A DNA stretch of 64,000 nucleotides from Erinaceus europaeus (lineage: Eukaryota > Chordata > Mammalia > Eulipotyphla > Erinaceidae). A program made the translations under genes and the position numbers. The notes beneath the pieces were generated by a model that was given only the letters and a program-made list of their open reading frames with translations, ran no database searches and was not told where the DNA came from. The DNA lies in contig NC_080168.1 in the NCBI RefSeq assembly GCF_950295315.1, positions 65,123,838 to 65,187,837 on the forward strand, written 5' to 3'. Of the stretch, positions 52,939 through 64,000 are shown piece by piece (the stretch's first letter is position 1; each line of letters begins with the position of its first letter).

Positions 52939-53307
52939 TTTTCTTTTTATTTATTTTTTATTTTATTATTACTACTACTACTATTATTATTATTTTGCCT
53001 CCAAGGTTATTTGCTAGGGCTGGGTGCCTGCACTATGAATCTACAGCTCCTGGAGGCTACCTCTTCCCTTTTGTTGCCCTTGTTTATTGTTGTTGTTTTT
53101 GTTATTGTTGGATAGGACAGAGAGAAATCGAGAGAGAAGGGTAAGACAGGGAGGGGGAGAGAAAGATAGATACCTGCAGACCTGCTTCAGTGCCTGTGAA
53201 GCAACCCCCTTTCAGGTGGGGAGCATGGTGCTTGAACTGGGGTCCTTATGCTGGTTTGTGTACTTTGCGCCAAGTGCGCTTAGCTAGCTGTGCTACTGCC
53301 TGGCCCT
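52939..53307 (-). repeat. SINE family A with target duplication
   Basis: This is a complete unit between GAGAGTTGCTTCTT at 52925-52938 and 53308-53321. The tail holds (ACT)n/(ATT)n. Confidence 0.93.
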
Positions 53308-53389
53308 GAGAGTTGCTTCTTACTGTTGATAACTTAGAATAACTAAAGCCAATACAAAAGACACCACCTCATTCAGAATATCATCCCAG

Positions 53390-53780
53390 GGACTTGATCC
53401 ATTTATATTTATACCTTTTCATGTCTTGATTTTGGTAATTCATGGTTTGCTAGAAAATTGCCAATTTCTTCAAGGCTTTCAGACTTGTGCCTATAAAGTT
53501 GAGCATATCTGCTCCAAATCCTGCCTTTTCTATGGCTTATGCTTAGGTGTTTTTTTTTTTCCCATATTTAAGTTTAACCTTATCCTTGTTTTTTTGTCTA
53601 GATTGTCCTCTAGGATTTTTATCTATTTGTATTTCATTCTTCATTTATTTCATTCTTATCAAAAAGCCTGTCTGAAAACTATATGTATGTGTACATTTGC
53701 AATTTTTTAAATTTTCATTGATTTCACCTTTTAACTATATTAAGTTCCTAGTATTTTCTTCTGTTTATTGCATACTGTTC
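53390..53780 (-). mobile_element. Ancient L1 ORF2 remnant
   Basis: TTGCTAGAAAATTGCCAATT then TCTTCAAGGCTTTC resembles the old L1 ORF2 section following the reverse transcriptase start, as at about 11570-11600 in the younger L1. It is decayed. Confidence 0.4.
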
Positions 53781-53861
53781 TTTTTTTAATGTCATTGAAA
53801 AAAAAAAGTAAGTACTGTTATTTCTGCTCTCTTGTGGAAACATACACTACTGTGCTTTTTC

Positions 53862-54183
53862 CTTTTTTTTTCCTTCCTTTCTTTCTTTCTTTCTTTCTTT
53901 TTTTTTTTTTGCCTTCAGGGTTCTTGCTGGGGTTCAGTGCCCACACTAGGAACCCAGTGCTCCTGGCAGCCTTTTTCTTTGTTTGTTTTTATTGTATAGA
54001 ACAGAGAGAAATAGAGAGGGAGGACAGAAATACCTGCAGACCTGCTTCACTGCTTGTGAAGTGACAAACCTTGCAGGGGGTGGGGGTAGGGTAGGGGGGG
54101 AAGCCAGAGTAGGAACTGGATCCTTGTGCAGGTCCCTGAGCTTCCTACTATGTGTGCTTAACCTGGTGTGCCACCATCCAACT
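53862..54183 (-). repeat. Old SINE family A-like copy
   Basis: A (TTTC)n tail, CAGGGTTCTTGCTGGGGTTC, the body and a head ending CACCATCCAACTCCCC. Confidence 0.8.
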
Positions 54184-54199
54184 CCCCTACTGTGATTTT

Positions 54200-54690
54200 C
54201 CTATTGAGGAATATTTTTTTAGCTTTATCTCATTGATTTTGTTATGACCTTTTGATTTCCATTGTTTTAGTGAGTTTGTAATCTATTTTGATTCACTGTT
54301 TGATATAGATCTTATTCAGAAGCGTGTGTTAAGGCTCCAGCAAAGAGTTTTAAGGAAAGTTATTTACCAAATCAAATTCAATTTTGTCTGATTTTGATTA
54401 ATAAATTAAGAATGTGGCCTTTTACTGTAAAAAAAATTGAATCTATGAGACTGGATTTTGTAACTTTTCAGTAGATGTGAAAAAGTTTATTCTTAGATTT
54501 TACAATGCACACACTTAATTTTACTCATGCTGTCTGTTACATGGATAGCCATGTTTGAAAAAAAAACAAAATTCATGAAAAGGAGTTTTAAAAATAAAAA
54601 TTTCCCTAAATTTCTAATAATTTTGTATTTTGGTGCATTTGGATTTTATTTGTAGACAAATTTTGATGATAGGTTATTTTTTCTTTTCTC
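54200..54690. other. No gene recognised; AT-rich DNA
   Basis: Nothing firm was recognised. It may contain further ancient L1 sequence. Confidence 0.4.
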
Positions 54691-54696
54691 TTTCTT

Positions 54697-54832
54697 TTAT
54701 TTTATTTTTTAGTAAAGCAATGCTCAGCTCTGAATTCTGGTGGTTGGTGGTTAGGGAAATTGAACCTGGGACTTTGGAGCCTAGAGCAAGAGAGTCTCTT
54801 TGCAGAACCATTATGCTCTCTACCCCCACCCT
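54697..54832 (-). repeat. SINE family D copy
   Basis: GAAATTGAACCTGGGACTTT then ATTATGCTCTCTACCCCC matches the copy at 5481. Confidence 0.65.
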
Positions 54833-54884
54833 TGACAGGTTTTTCTTCTTTTAGCATTATTCATGTCAGATGGCCCCTGAAGTC

Positions 54885-55016
54885 ATCTCTGAGTGTGAGT
54901 TTGATGTACACTGCCTACTCACTAGTTATGTGACTTGATGAGTTTCCAAGTCTATGAAATGAGGACATAAACCTCAAGAGGATTGCTATATGAGTGAAAA
55001 GAGAGAGCTCAGATAA
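54885..55016 (+). repeat. Probable MIR
   Basis: AGTTATGTGACTTGATGAGT then TTCCAAGTCTATGAAATGAG and a GAGGATT-type block follow MIR core order. Confidence 0.5.
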
Positions 55017-55029
55017 AATGCCTAAACAG

Positions 55030-55370
55030 GGGCCTTGCAGTAGCGCAGCAGGTTAAGTGCACATGGTGCAAAGCACAAGGACCAGAGTAAGGATCCCAGT
55101 TCAACCAACAGGCTCCCCACCTGCAGGGGAGGGGGGGTCACTTTATAGGCAGTGAAGCAGGTCTGCAGGTGTCTGTTTTTCTCCCCCCCTCTCTGTCTGC
55201 CCTCCTCTTTCAATTTCCCTCTGTCCTATCCAATATAGCAGCAATAACATGAATAACAACAACAACAAAGGCAACAAAATGGGAAAATGGCCTCCAGGAG
55301 CAGTGGATTTCTAGTGCAGGTTTGAATCAAGCCCCAGTGATAACCCTAGAGGAGAAAAAAAAAAGAAAAA
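55030..55370 (+). repeat. SINE family A copy
   Basis: The head GTAGCGCAGCAGGTTAAG, body and tail GATAACCCTAGAGGAGAAAA are present. Flanks AATGCCTAAACA and AATGCATAAACA look like a target duplication. Confidence 0.9.
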
Positions 55371-55374
55371 GAAA

Positions 55375-55940
55375 GAATGCATAAACATTGGGGGAATGCT
55401 GCCATTATCACTCTCATGAGTCAAGTTAAATTCATCACTTATTTATAACTCGATGTTCTATTGGATTTCTATTGATATCATCATTTTTCTTATATATTGA
55501 CTGATTTTTTCTCCATACATGGACTATTTCTTTAGCATATTGAGTAGGGAACATATTTTAGACTCATATAATACTTCTGGTCATAAATCCCATCCAATAG
55601 AGGTCTGGCACCAAGTACTCATGGAAACAAAACAAAACCTTCTTAACTTTGCAGTGCATCTGCTTATTTTCAACAGTGTAATTTGTCATGACAGTGGATG
55701 ATCATGGAGATAGTATGTCTTAGGCATTGTTTTATGATGCTGTTGTTGATAGGAAAAGATAGTTTAGTATTCTTGTGTAAAGTCCATTGTACCTGATTGT
55801 CACAGTTGCTCAGTAATGTTTGGTTTTGTAGTTATAAATGCTCATGGGCATAAAGTATCTTTATTAAAGAGGTGTCTATGAAACCATAACTTTTTCATAG
55901 TTTTTCATTTGAAATATTGTTCTTATAATGTTTTTCTTTT
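55375..55940. other. No gene recognised; unique DNA
   Basis: Nothing was recognised. Confidence 0.45.
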
Positions 55941-55944
55941 TCCT

Positions 55945-56237
55945 TTTTAATGTTTTATTCATTTATTTATTCCCTTTTGTTGTCCTTGTTGCTTTATTGT
56001 AGTTATTATTGTTGTTGTTATTGATGTTGTCGTTGTTCGCTAGGACAGAGAGAAATGGAGAGAGGAGGGGAAGACAGAGAGGGGGAGAGAAAGATAAGAC
56101 ACTTGCAGACCTGCTTCACCGCTTTTGAAGTGACTCCTCTGCAGGTGGGGAGCCAGGGGCTCGAACCGGGATCCTTACGCCAATCATTGCACTTTGTGCC
56201 ACCTGCGCTTAATTTGCTGTGCTACTGCCCAACTCCC
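55945..56237 (-). repeat. SINE family A, short-tail variant
   Basis: The tail TTTATTCATTTATTTATTCC, body and head ending GCTACTGCCCAACTCCC are present. Flanks near ATAATGTTTTTC and ATAATGTGTTTTTC suggest a duplication. Confidence 0.9.
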
Positions 56238-56803
56238 ATAATGTGTTTTTCAATAACCTGGGCTTCTTATAATAAAATTATCACCACTTGCTAGGATTGG
56301 TTGTACTTTGACATTTTTTCCCCTAACTTACTTTTTTCATAGGAGTACAGTTTCTTTCTTTTTAAATAGATGGTAATTTCTTTTTGGATGGTTGTGTTTG
56401 ATTCCTTAGGATATATCCCCAGGAGAGGAATGGCTGGATCATAAGGAAGGTCCATTGTCTATCCTTGTGAGAGTGCTCCAGACTGCTCTCCACCAGGGTT
56501 GGACCCATATACATTCCCAGCAGCAGTGCAGAAGGGTTCCTTTGTCCCCACAACCTCTCCAGCATTTATTGCTGCTACCTTTTCTGATGTATGACATTCT
56601 CACAGGGGTGAAGTGGTATCTCATCATTGTCTTCATTTGCATTTCTCTGACTTGGAGCATTTTTTCATATGTTTGTTGGCCTTTTGGATCTCTTCTTTGG
56701 TGAATATTCTGTTCATACCCTCTCCTCATTTTTGAATGGGGTCGGTTTTGTTGTTGTTGCTAGGTTTTGGGGAGCCCTTTATATTAGTTGGCTATTAGTT
56801 TTT

Positions 56804-56971
56804 TTTTTTAATTTAAAAAAAATTTATTTATTTTTGATAGAGACAGAGAAAAACTGAGAGAGAAGGGGGAGGTAAAGGAGAGGGAAAGTAAGACACCTGC
56901 AGCACTGCTTTACCATTTGTGAAGTTTCCCCTCTGCAGGTGGTGACCAAATACTTGAACCTGGGTCTGTGA
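56804..56971 (-). repeat. SINE family B inserted in L1
   Basis: The unit is bounded by GGCTATTAGTTTTT at 56790-56803 and 56972-56985. The tRNA-like head is truncated at CTTGAACCTGGGTCTGTG. Confidence 0.9.
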
Positions 56972-57194
56972 GGCTATTAGTTTTTGTTTGATGTATGGCA
57001 TGTAAAGAGCTTCTCTCATTCTGTGAGAGGTCTCTTAGTTTGGGTGATGGCTCCTTTTGCTGTACAGAAGCATTTAAATTTGATGTAATCCCATTGTTTT
57101 ATTTTTGTATTAATCTTCCTTGAAATTGAGTTTGTATCATCAATGATGCCTATGAAATTTAGATGGAAAAATGTCCTATCAGTATTTTCCTCAA

Positions 57195-57555
57195 TGTTGT
57201 TTTCTCCGGGCTGGCTTCACGGGCGGGAGACAGAGACGACCAGAAACTTGTGGCTGAGCTGAGAACGCAGTTTAATCTTTATTCATGAGCGGGCAAACAG
57301 TCCAACACCTAATCATCACACAGTGTGCTTCTCCATCTTTCTCCCCCTGCTGCAGAGTCAGGAACTCAGGAAGTACATAGCATAGGGGGCAGGGAGAAGT
57401 GCGGAAAGGCAAAGACTAAACCACAATCTCCCGAAGGCGGGAGGAGTGAGACCAAACCAATGTGACAGAAAAGACCATGTAAATAGACCACAATGTCAAG
57501 CAATGTAACAGAAGCAGAACTAGATCCCAGAAGCAGAACTAGAAGCATACCAACA
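57195..57555 (-). mobile_element. Solo LTR in L1
   Basis: On the minus strand it starts TGTTGGTATGC and ends AACA. AATAAA is present as TTTATT at 57278-57283. CCTCAA at 57189-57194 and 57556-57561 is a 6 bp target duplication, and L1 reads through when it is removed. The sequence differs from the other LTRs here. Confidence 0.87.
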
Positions 57556-57774
57556 CCTCAAAGTATTTGATAGTTTCTGGTCTAACATTCAGGTCCTTGG
57601 TCTATTTGGCATTGACTTTTGTTTCTGGTGATATGTAGTGATTCAGTTTCATTCTTCTGCATGTTTCAACCCAATTTCCCCAACACCATTTATTGAAGAG
57701 ACTCTCCTTTCTCCTTTTTATAGTTTTGTTCCCCTTGTAAAAAATTAAATGCCCACACTTTGACATTTATATTC

Positions 57775-58450
57775 TTGATTTTTCCTTTTTTATTCTTGAC
57801 CAGGTGGGATGAACATTCAAATAAATTTCTCAAGAAAACTCTGTCTTACATCTTTGAATCTGAGAGCATCTATCTGTTGCCTTCCACATTACTTATGATT
57901 TAGTCACATAAAATAACGTTGTAAGCATGGTTTCCTCTTTCGGGATGTTTGGAAGGTATCTTTCCTTTTCCTTTAAATCAAGAAAAAGGGGTTACTGAAA
58001 TCTGTGTATGTGGGAAGTGTTGCCATCCTGACTCCTCCAGTAATGTTCATTATTATAGATGAAATTCAGAAATATATATATATATATAGATATATATACA
58101 TATTTGCTCAGATTCTAGGTAGTAAATTTTTATTAGTTGCTGTTATTCATGACTTTTCCCCTATAATTCTGTGCTTATCTCTTGTGGAATAACTCTATTT
58201 CTTAAACAGGACCTCCCTTTTCTGTCTAATACATGTTCTCTCTTCCTGCTTTTTATCTGAAAACCAAAGTATGCCCCATAAATTCAGTGCTTGCACTGAA
58301 TGTTTCCCTCTTTCTTCCATTAACTAAAACCAGACTTTCACTGAGGTTGAATTCTGGCAGTGTCTTCTGAAGGGAATATTTCCTTTTTTTTCCATTGTAA
58401 ATATCTACTTCAGAGGTGAGGGTCTTTTTGCATCCCCTTGTTTACAAACA
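57775..58450. other. Unique DNA with a short (TA)n run
   Basis: Nothing was recognised apart from TA repeats near 58074-58100. Confidence 0.45.
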
Positions 58451-58464
58451 ATACAACTGTCTTT

Positions 58465-58665
58465 TTTTTTTTTTTAATCTTTATTTATTGGATAAGGACA
58501 GCCAGAAGGAAGGAGGTGATAGGGAGAGAGAGACAGAAAGACACTTGCAGCACTGCTTCACCACTTGCAAAGCTTTCCCCCTGCAGGTGGGGACCAGGGG
58601 CTCAAACCTGTGTCCTTGCACATTGTAATACATGTGCTCAACCAGGTGCACCACCACTCGGCCCC
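58465..58665 (-). repeat. SINE family B with target duplication
   Basis: This is a complete unit. The flanks are TACAACTGTCTTT (58452-58464) and TACATCTGTCTTT (58666-58678), one mismatch. Confidence 0.9.
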
Positions 58666-58966
58666 TACATCTGTCTTTCTACGTAGGTAAAGATTAAGAC
58701 AAAAATGAGGTTGAATGAAATCTCTCCATTGGAGCCAGGTCCTTCCCATCCAGTTGCTGTCTGCTGACTGTCACTTCCCTGGTCTGAATGACTGACTGAC
58801 AAAAGAGCTTGACTCTAGGGCCAGACCTTTCATCCCTCTCTGTGTGTAAGCCCCTTTTCTCTTACTTCTTTCCTGGCTATCTCTTAGTCTTTAGCCATCA
58901 GCAGTTGACTTTGATGTGTGTAGGAGTGGACCTCTTGCAGTTATACTTTAAATTCAGTTTGCCTTT

Positions 58967-59237
58967 TTTTAAAAAAAAATATTTATTTATTCCCTTTTGT
59001 TGCCTTTTTATTGTTATAGTTATTATTGATGTCATTGTTGTTGGATAGAACAGAGAAAAATGGAGAGGGAAGGGGAAGACAGAGAGGGGGAGAGAAAGGC
59101 ACCTGCAGACCTGCTTCACCACCTGTGTAGTGACTCCCCTGCATGTGGGGAGCCGGGGGCTCGAACCAGGATCCTTATGCCAGTCCTTGTGCTTCACACC
59201 ATGTGTGCTAAACCCACTGTGCTACCACCTGACTCCC
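58967..59237 (-). repeat. SINE family A, short-tail variant, with target duplication
   Basis: This is a complete unit between TCAGTTTGCCTTT at 58954-58966 and 59238-59250. Confidence 0.93.
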
Positions 59238-59394
59238 TCAGTTTGCCTTTGAATATTTAGATTAGGGATTTGTGTTGAATTTGACAAGTTCCAGTCATTA
59301 TTTCTTACAATCTTTTGCCCCTTTCTCATCTCTCTCTGATATTCTTTCATCTGTGATGGTATATTTTGGTCCTTAAGAAGCTTCTCTTTGGGGC

Positions 59395-59595
59395 TGAGAA
59401 CTAGCTCATGGGGTAGAATGTGTACCTTACCATGATGGGGTCTTGAATTGGAACCCTAATACCACAAAGGAGAACCATGAACAGCTCCAGGGGATTTCCA
59501 TGGATTATGGAGCAGTGCTGTGGTGTATCTTCTTTCTGTGTGTCTCCCTCTCTTTCCTGTATCTTTTTCTCTAAGTCTGTAAATAAAAATAGGAG
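59395..59595 (+). repeat. SINE family E copy
   Basis: A worn head, TTGAATTGGAACCCTAATAC, GGAGCAGTGCTGTGGTG, a TCTCCCTCTCTTTCC body and the tail CTGTAAATAAAAATAGG. This is the most complete family E copy. Confidence 0.7.
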
Positions 59596-59604
59596 GCAGA
59601 AAGC

Positions 59605-61779
59605 CACTCATTGGTGTTACACATTCATCAGGCCCTCAGTTTATTCCCAACACCACATCAGAAAAGTGTGAATTGGTCAAAGCTATATTGTGGCATATTG
59701 TTACACAAGAATAACTACCAAATGTGGTATTCTTTTTATTTTTATACATTTTTAAATGTGCATAGTAAATTATTTTAAACTTTTCTTTGCTCTCAAGCAA
59801 AGAAATGTCACTTAATATTTCTATTCATAAGCTTAAGTCACTATGTTGTTTGCCAGAGTGTTAATGGGAAGAGTCCCTTCCAAGTCCAGTGTTGCTCTCA
59901 GAGTAGGTGTGAGATGGAAACCAGCTCTCCATCCCCAGCCACACTAGAAGCTCTGGTCCCTGCCCTTCTACCTGTTGTGGGCTTTCTCCACCTCCTCGGT
60001 GTGAAGTCTGGCGGGGGATGGTGTGTAAGGGCCCCCTCTTGTTCAGATGGTCTGCTTGTGACTCTCCCAGGAACACTGCACTTTCCAGTGCTGTTTCACC
60101 CAGTCCATACACAGCAGACCTCCCCTGCCAGCCCTACCTGGACCAGGCTGTTTGCTCCTTATGGTCCCTTCTTCCAACACATTTTCTTCTCCTTCAGTGA
60201 TGAAACCACATCAACACACCAGCTTTCTCTGTCTGTGCACTCCACTCAGTTCCTTGCACTGATTTCCAGGAGCCAGCCTCTGTTGCAAAGAGCAAGATAA
60301 CATTGGTTTGCAAGAAAAGAATGGGATGGGGGAGCAGAGAAGGCAATGACTTTGCATGACACACAGACCCTTAGCAAGCTGTAAACATTTTTATTTTACA
60401 CAGTGCAGGGAATGAAATGACAACACTGAGTGGCCTCCTGGTGTTAATATTTCCACTTTCATGTGTCTAGAGGGAGAGGGAGAGAGACAACTCAGTACAG
60501 AGCCACCATCCAAGGACTTACCATGCAGCCTTATACTTGGAAAGGTGTGTGCTCTCCCCACTGAGTTATCAGTAAGTTTTTTATTGAAAGGACTCGTGTC
60601 TTCTGGAGAAGTACACGGCTTCATGCCCAGCTTCAGGGCATAATGTTTTGTTATTTTCTCTGGGGCCGTCTCTGTAGTTGTGATTCAGAGGGTGGAGTGC
60701 ACATTGTGTAATCCAAGAGCAGGCATCTCATTCCTTTCTTGGGGCTGATTTACCCAGTGGCAGTCCTCCCCCACTCGGGGCAGTGAACTTCTCTGACTTG
60801 TTATTTACAATATTGTCATCACTTTGTCTTTCTGTTTAAGTTCAGGGATATTTTAATTTAATGGGAAATTTGGAAAAGCTGTATTAGACACAGTGTCTGC
60901 TGCAGTCTTAACATGTAAACCATAGCCTACTTTTTGGCTTTAATGCAAGACTGTTGGATTTGGTAAGGACATTAGTCTCTTAGACACATGCGGTACCAAA
61001 CCCAAGATTGTGCCTGTTGCTTGTCTACTACCTTCTTTTATTTTAATAAAGGTATGAAGGAAACAGTCTTCCCCAAATAGTAAGGTCCTCCTGCCTGCCA
61101 GGCAAGGTGGGTGGCATGTTCACATACAGTTTTGCATCTAATGCTCACCCTGTGAGGAGAGCTTTTACTTTTTTTTTTCTATTTAAAGGAGAAAAAAATC
61201 TTAAAGAGATTAAAAAATGTTTTCCACAAGCACACATGAAAATGAAATTCAAGCAAATGTCTTTTGGCTTCAAGTGTTGGGAAATGCATTGTCCCTGTGA
61301 GAGGACAACCTGCAGTTATTCCATCTGTTCTGTTTGTGGTCAGGTCTGGCTGCCCAGTCATCCTTGATGCCACAGGGCTGCTCTGTATTCTGGGTCTTTA
61401 GATTCAGGTTCCCCATGTAAAAGGACCTGGCAGCCTGCTGAGATTCCTCATGGCTCAGGGCGGCCATCTCTCAGGCCCTCCTGCCTTTGTATGAACACAG
61501 CCAGACTTTTGACCATGTGGCCGTTCATGGTTCTGCTGTGCTTGAGTTGATCCAGATTTAGGAGCACAGCTCAGCCTGGTCAGGTGACAATGTCCTTCCT
61601 AGCTCCTGCGGTGGAAGGGCATCAGCTCTGACCCACAGAGTGTCCAGTTGTTGTGTCTGAATGTTTCTCTCCCCTTCTAGCTGCTTTTTCTTGTAAGGCT
61701 CCAGTGAGGAGGCTTCTGGTTCTCTTCTCTCTCAGTAGTTTCTATCTTCTGTTTCAAGCCTACTCTTCCTTTTAAAAAA

Positions 61780-61780
<1 letters not shown>
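59605..61780. other. Unique DNA; possible worn SINE and MIR
   Basis: A decayed family E SINE is possible at 60460-60580 (minus) and a MIR-like piece at 61120-61215 (minus). The open frame 59914-60300 (plus, 128 codons) has no recognisable domain. Confidence 0.4.

Positions 61781-61782
<2 letters not shown>

Positions 61783-61862
<80 letters not shown>
61783..61862. repeat. (TG)n(AG)n compound microsatellite
   Basis: About 19 TG units are followed by about 21 AG units. Confidence 0.97.
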
Positions 61863-61866
<4 letters not shown>

Positions 61867-61975
61867 AGAGAACCAGTGCATCACTCAGGAATATGAATTA
61901 CCCTGAATAGAACTCAGGACTTCATGCTTGCAAGTCCTGCACTCTGCCTTGGAGCCACTTTCCAGGTGGCTCAAG
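61863..61975 (-). repeat. SINE family C copy
   Basis: The AG run leads into AACCAGTGCATCACTCAGG, then GAACTCAGGACTTCATGC and a head ending TTCCAGGTGGCTC. Confidence 0.6.
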
Positions 61976-62396
61976 CTTACTTATCTTCCATTAGAGTTCT
62001 TTGGGTCTGTTACTTTCCTTCTTGGTAGTCACTAAACCTCCTCCTCCTTTTTTGCCATGATTTTTTTAAGTATATATAAACTGAACCATATCTTCACTCT
62101 GTTTTCTGTTATTTTTAGGGGTAAAAGCCTATTTCTTAAAAATACCAAAGTCTGCTGATAATAAAGCTTATTGCAGTATCTTTATCTCATTATCAAAGTG
62201 ATTGCACAATTTTTATATTAACATAATTTTTAAGGTAAAGGTGTCACCATATCAGCTTTCTTTAATAATACTTAGGCTTTTGTTTACACCTCTTAATAAA
62301 AAAATTAATGCAATGCTGGGGAATGAACCCATGACCTCACACATCTGTGATACTTATGTGTGTGGTGGCCTTATGCCTTAAATTTTTATCTTATGT

Positions 62397-62605
62397 TATC
62401 TTTTTTTTTTTTAGAAACTAGAAGGGGAGAGAGAGGCAGGGGCAAACACAGAGGGAGAGACAGACACCACAGTTCTAGTCCACAGTCTTTGGAACTCTTG
62501 TGGTGCTGTCCATGGTGCTCCCATGTGCTGCCAGGGATTGAACTCTTGACTTCACACATGCTAAGGCACATGTTCTCCTGAGTGAGTTATCACTCAGCTT
62601 CACCC
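62397..62605 (-). repeat. SINE family E copy
   Basis: A poly-T tail, GAGAGACAGACACCACAG, CATGGTGCTCCCATGTGC and GGGATTGAACTCTTGAC. A second worn head is possible at 62310-62380. Confidence 0.7.
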
Positions 62606-62609
62606 CCAC

Positions 62610-63325
62610 TCTTCCCCCCCCATTTCCCTTCCCTCAAAGTTTATGGACCATTGAACCAGTTATTAGGGTCTTGGTTGAAAGGAAAACCCCCCCACCTCTG
62701 CTGCCTTTTCCTGTGTAACATCTGAACCAATTGAGAAATGAGCATGGATGTTGCTGTGTGGGGTCAGCATTGCATTTGTGTTACTAAGAAGTGGAAGGGG
62801 AAGGCCACGTCCAGATAAGGAGCCTGGAAGCTTGGGCATTTGGTCAGCCTGGGATTCCCTGCAGGCAGCATCCATGCAAAGGGGAGGAGGGAGGCTCTTC
62901 TGACTTGTTCTGTTAACATTTGCCTTCCATGAAATAAAGCTCCCTGGTTTCACTGAAAGGGAAAAGGGGGTCTGAGTGGACCCGCAAGTGCAGTGTCAAG
63001 TGGAGTTCCCTCCAAGCGGGGAGGAATCACCCCCCCCCCCAAACATTGTGCAATATGGAGGAGGCCACCAGCATTTTTACTTGCAGTTCACAGACCTCGT
63101 TGGATGCTTCAGGTCTTAAATAACTTATGGTCCTGGATCTGTGGCTTCCCAAAGGAGGTAGAAAAACCAGGACATCCTCAAATAATTTTGTTGGAGGAGG
63201 TTCTAGGTTTCTTATTGATACCCTCATTTCTTGTGCAGTGAAAGCCCAAAGACTTGAGCTAGCTTATGCTCTTACAGATCATGACCTCTGACAGTGATAG
63301 CCACTTAGAGTGCTCAAATAGCATT
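62610..63325. other. No gene recognised; unique DNA
   Basis: Nothing was recognised on either strand. Confidence 0.45.
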
Positions 63326-63334
63326 GTTTCAGTA

Positions 63335-63465
63335 CCCAGGGCAGTGGTGCAATTGGGAAAGCACACAACCAGCAAGCATGAGGTCCTGGGTTCAATTCAG
63401 GTATCCTGCATGCCAGATAAAAGATTTGATGTCCTGTCTCTCTTGTTAATAAATACATAAAGATT
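63335..63465 (+). repeat. SINE family C copy
   Basis: A head AGTGGTGCAATTGGGAAAGC, B-box-like GGGTTCAATTCAGG, a GATGTCCTGTCTCTC block and the tail TTAATAAATACATAAA. Confidence 0.72.
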
Positions 63466-64000
63466 AAAAGTACTAAAAGTACTATTGCAAAAAAAAAAAA
63501 AACAACTAAGTACAAGCCTTCAAAGTCATAGTGGGGGTCAGGCAGTGATACACCAGGGTAAGTGCACATACAAAATAAAGTCTTGGTGTCCTAGTTTCAC
63601 TGTCTTTTTTTTTAAATTGTTAGTACCTAGTCTTTCTTTAAATGCTCCCCACCACCACCACCACCACAAAGGGCCCTGGCCTGCAGCTCAGGGGCAGATC
63701 CATCTGACTGTCCTGCTTTTTGAACTAACTACTGTGGAGAAAAAACAGAGCAATTTACCTAGACTATTGAATGCAAGAATCCGCTGGAGACAAGTTGTGA
63801 CTGAATGTGAGTGATCAGTTTTGTCACAAAGAGGCATCTGCTGATTTCTATCTGGAAATGGATGTTGTTTCCAAGGCTTTAACAAGGTCAGGAAAATATA
63901 GAGGCTCCTTTAAAAATGGGAAATGAATTAAAAAATAAGTTTTATATTTTCCTTGGTCTGTTGCTTAAGAAGGCTACTGCAGGGAATGTAAATAGACCAC
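63466..64000. other. Unique DNA with SINE scrap and (CAC)n
   Basis: A short tRNA-like head scrap occurs at 63530-63600 and a CAC run at 63648-63667. Nothing coding was recognised. Confidence 0.45.

Larger units (their letters stand above)
56365..57770 (-). mobile_element. Old L1 ORF2 region, inactive
   Basis: The minus-strand frame at 56439-56729 shows [19 protein letters not shown], the ORF2 C-terminal cysteine motif. Upstream ORF2 sequence continues rightward to about 57770. It is interrupted by a SINE (56804-56971) and an LTR (57195-57555), with several frame breaks. Confidence 0.85.

Overview
The window reads as repeat-dominated mammalian nuclear DNA. It most likely comes from a hedgehog (Erinaceidae, Erinaceus-like). 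The reason is dozens of copies of a roughly 340 bp tRNA-derived SINE with the B-box-like GGTTCGAGCC and a tail ending GGAGGCAAAA, plus L1 elements with a long G-rich 3'UTR. The species call is from memory of those repeats, not from a search. I found no convincing host protein-coding exon, no functional RNA gene and no CRISPR or prokaryotic operon. SINE labels A to E below are mine: A is about 340 bp (or 270 bp with a shorter tail), B is about 200 bp, C and D are about 110-150 bp tRNA-like units, and E is a worn 150-200 bp unit.

Layout. 1-7.7 kb holds unique DNA, SINEs, the N-terminal end of a Tigger/pogo transposase relic, and a solo LTR at 7032-7459. 7.7-17.9 kb is one full-length minus-strand L1 (5'UTR, ORF1, ORF2, 3'UTR). 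A second, 5'-truncated L1 is nested between its ORFs, and a SINE occupies the same target site. 18-29.7 kb is mostly unique DNA with scattered SINEs, L1 3' fragments and a tRNA-Gly 5'-half fused to a promoter-like unit near 19.8 kb. 30-33.9 kb is the 3' half of a betaretrovirus-like (class II) endogenous retrovirus, bracketed by a diverged direct duplication of host sequence. 34.3-42.5 kb is old L1 sequence hit by three solo LTRs and several SINEs. 42.5-64 kb is unique DNA with SINEs, two further old L1 remnants (one with a 543 bp composite insertion, one with a solo LTR), microsatellites and a 103 bp tandem duplication.

How the parts relate. All activity visible here is retrotransposition. 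The L1s supplied the machinery, and the SINEs carry L1-type target-site duplications of 12-15 bp next to T-rich/A-rich sites. The LTR elements carry 6 bp duplications. Every L1 and retroviral reading frame seen is broken by stops, frameshifts or truncation. The nesting gives a relative chronology: ancient L1, then later L1s, then SINEs and LTRs.

The most interesting points are three. Two LTRs of the class II family carry an internal copy of the polypurine tract and LTR edge. The retrovirus is flanked by a paralogous copy of its left flank that looks like an empty site. One insertion site was used by both an L1 and a SINE. I did not find a new biological system.
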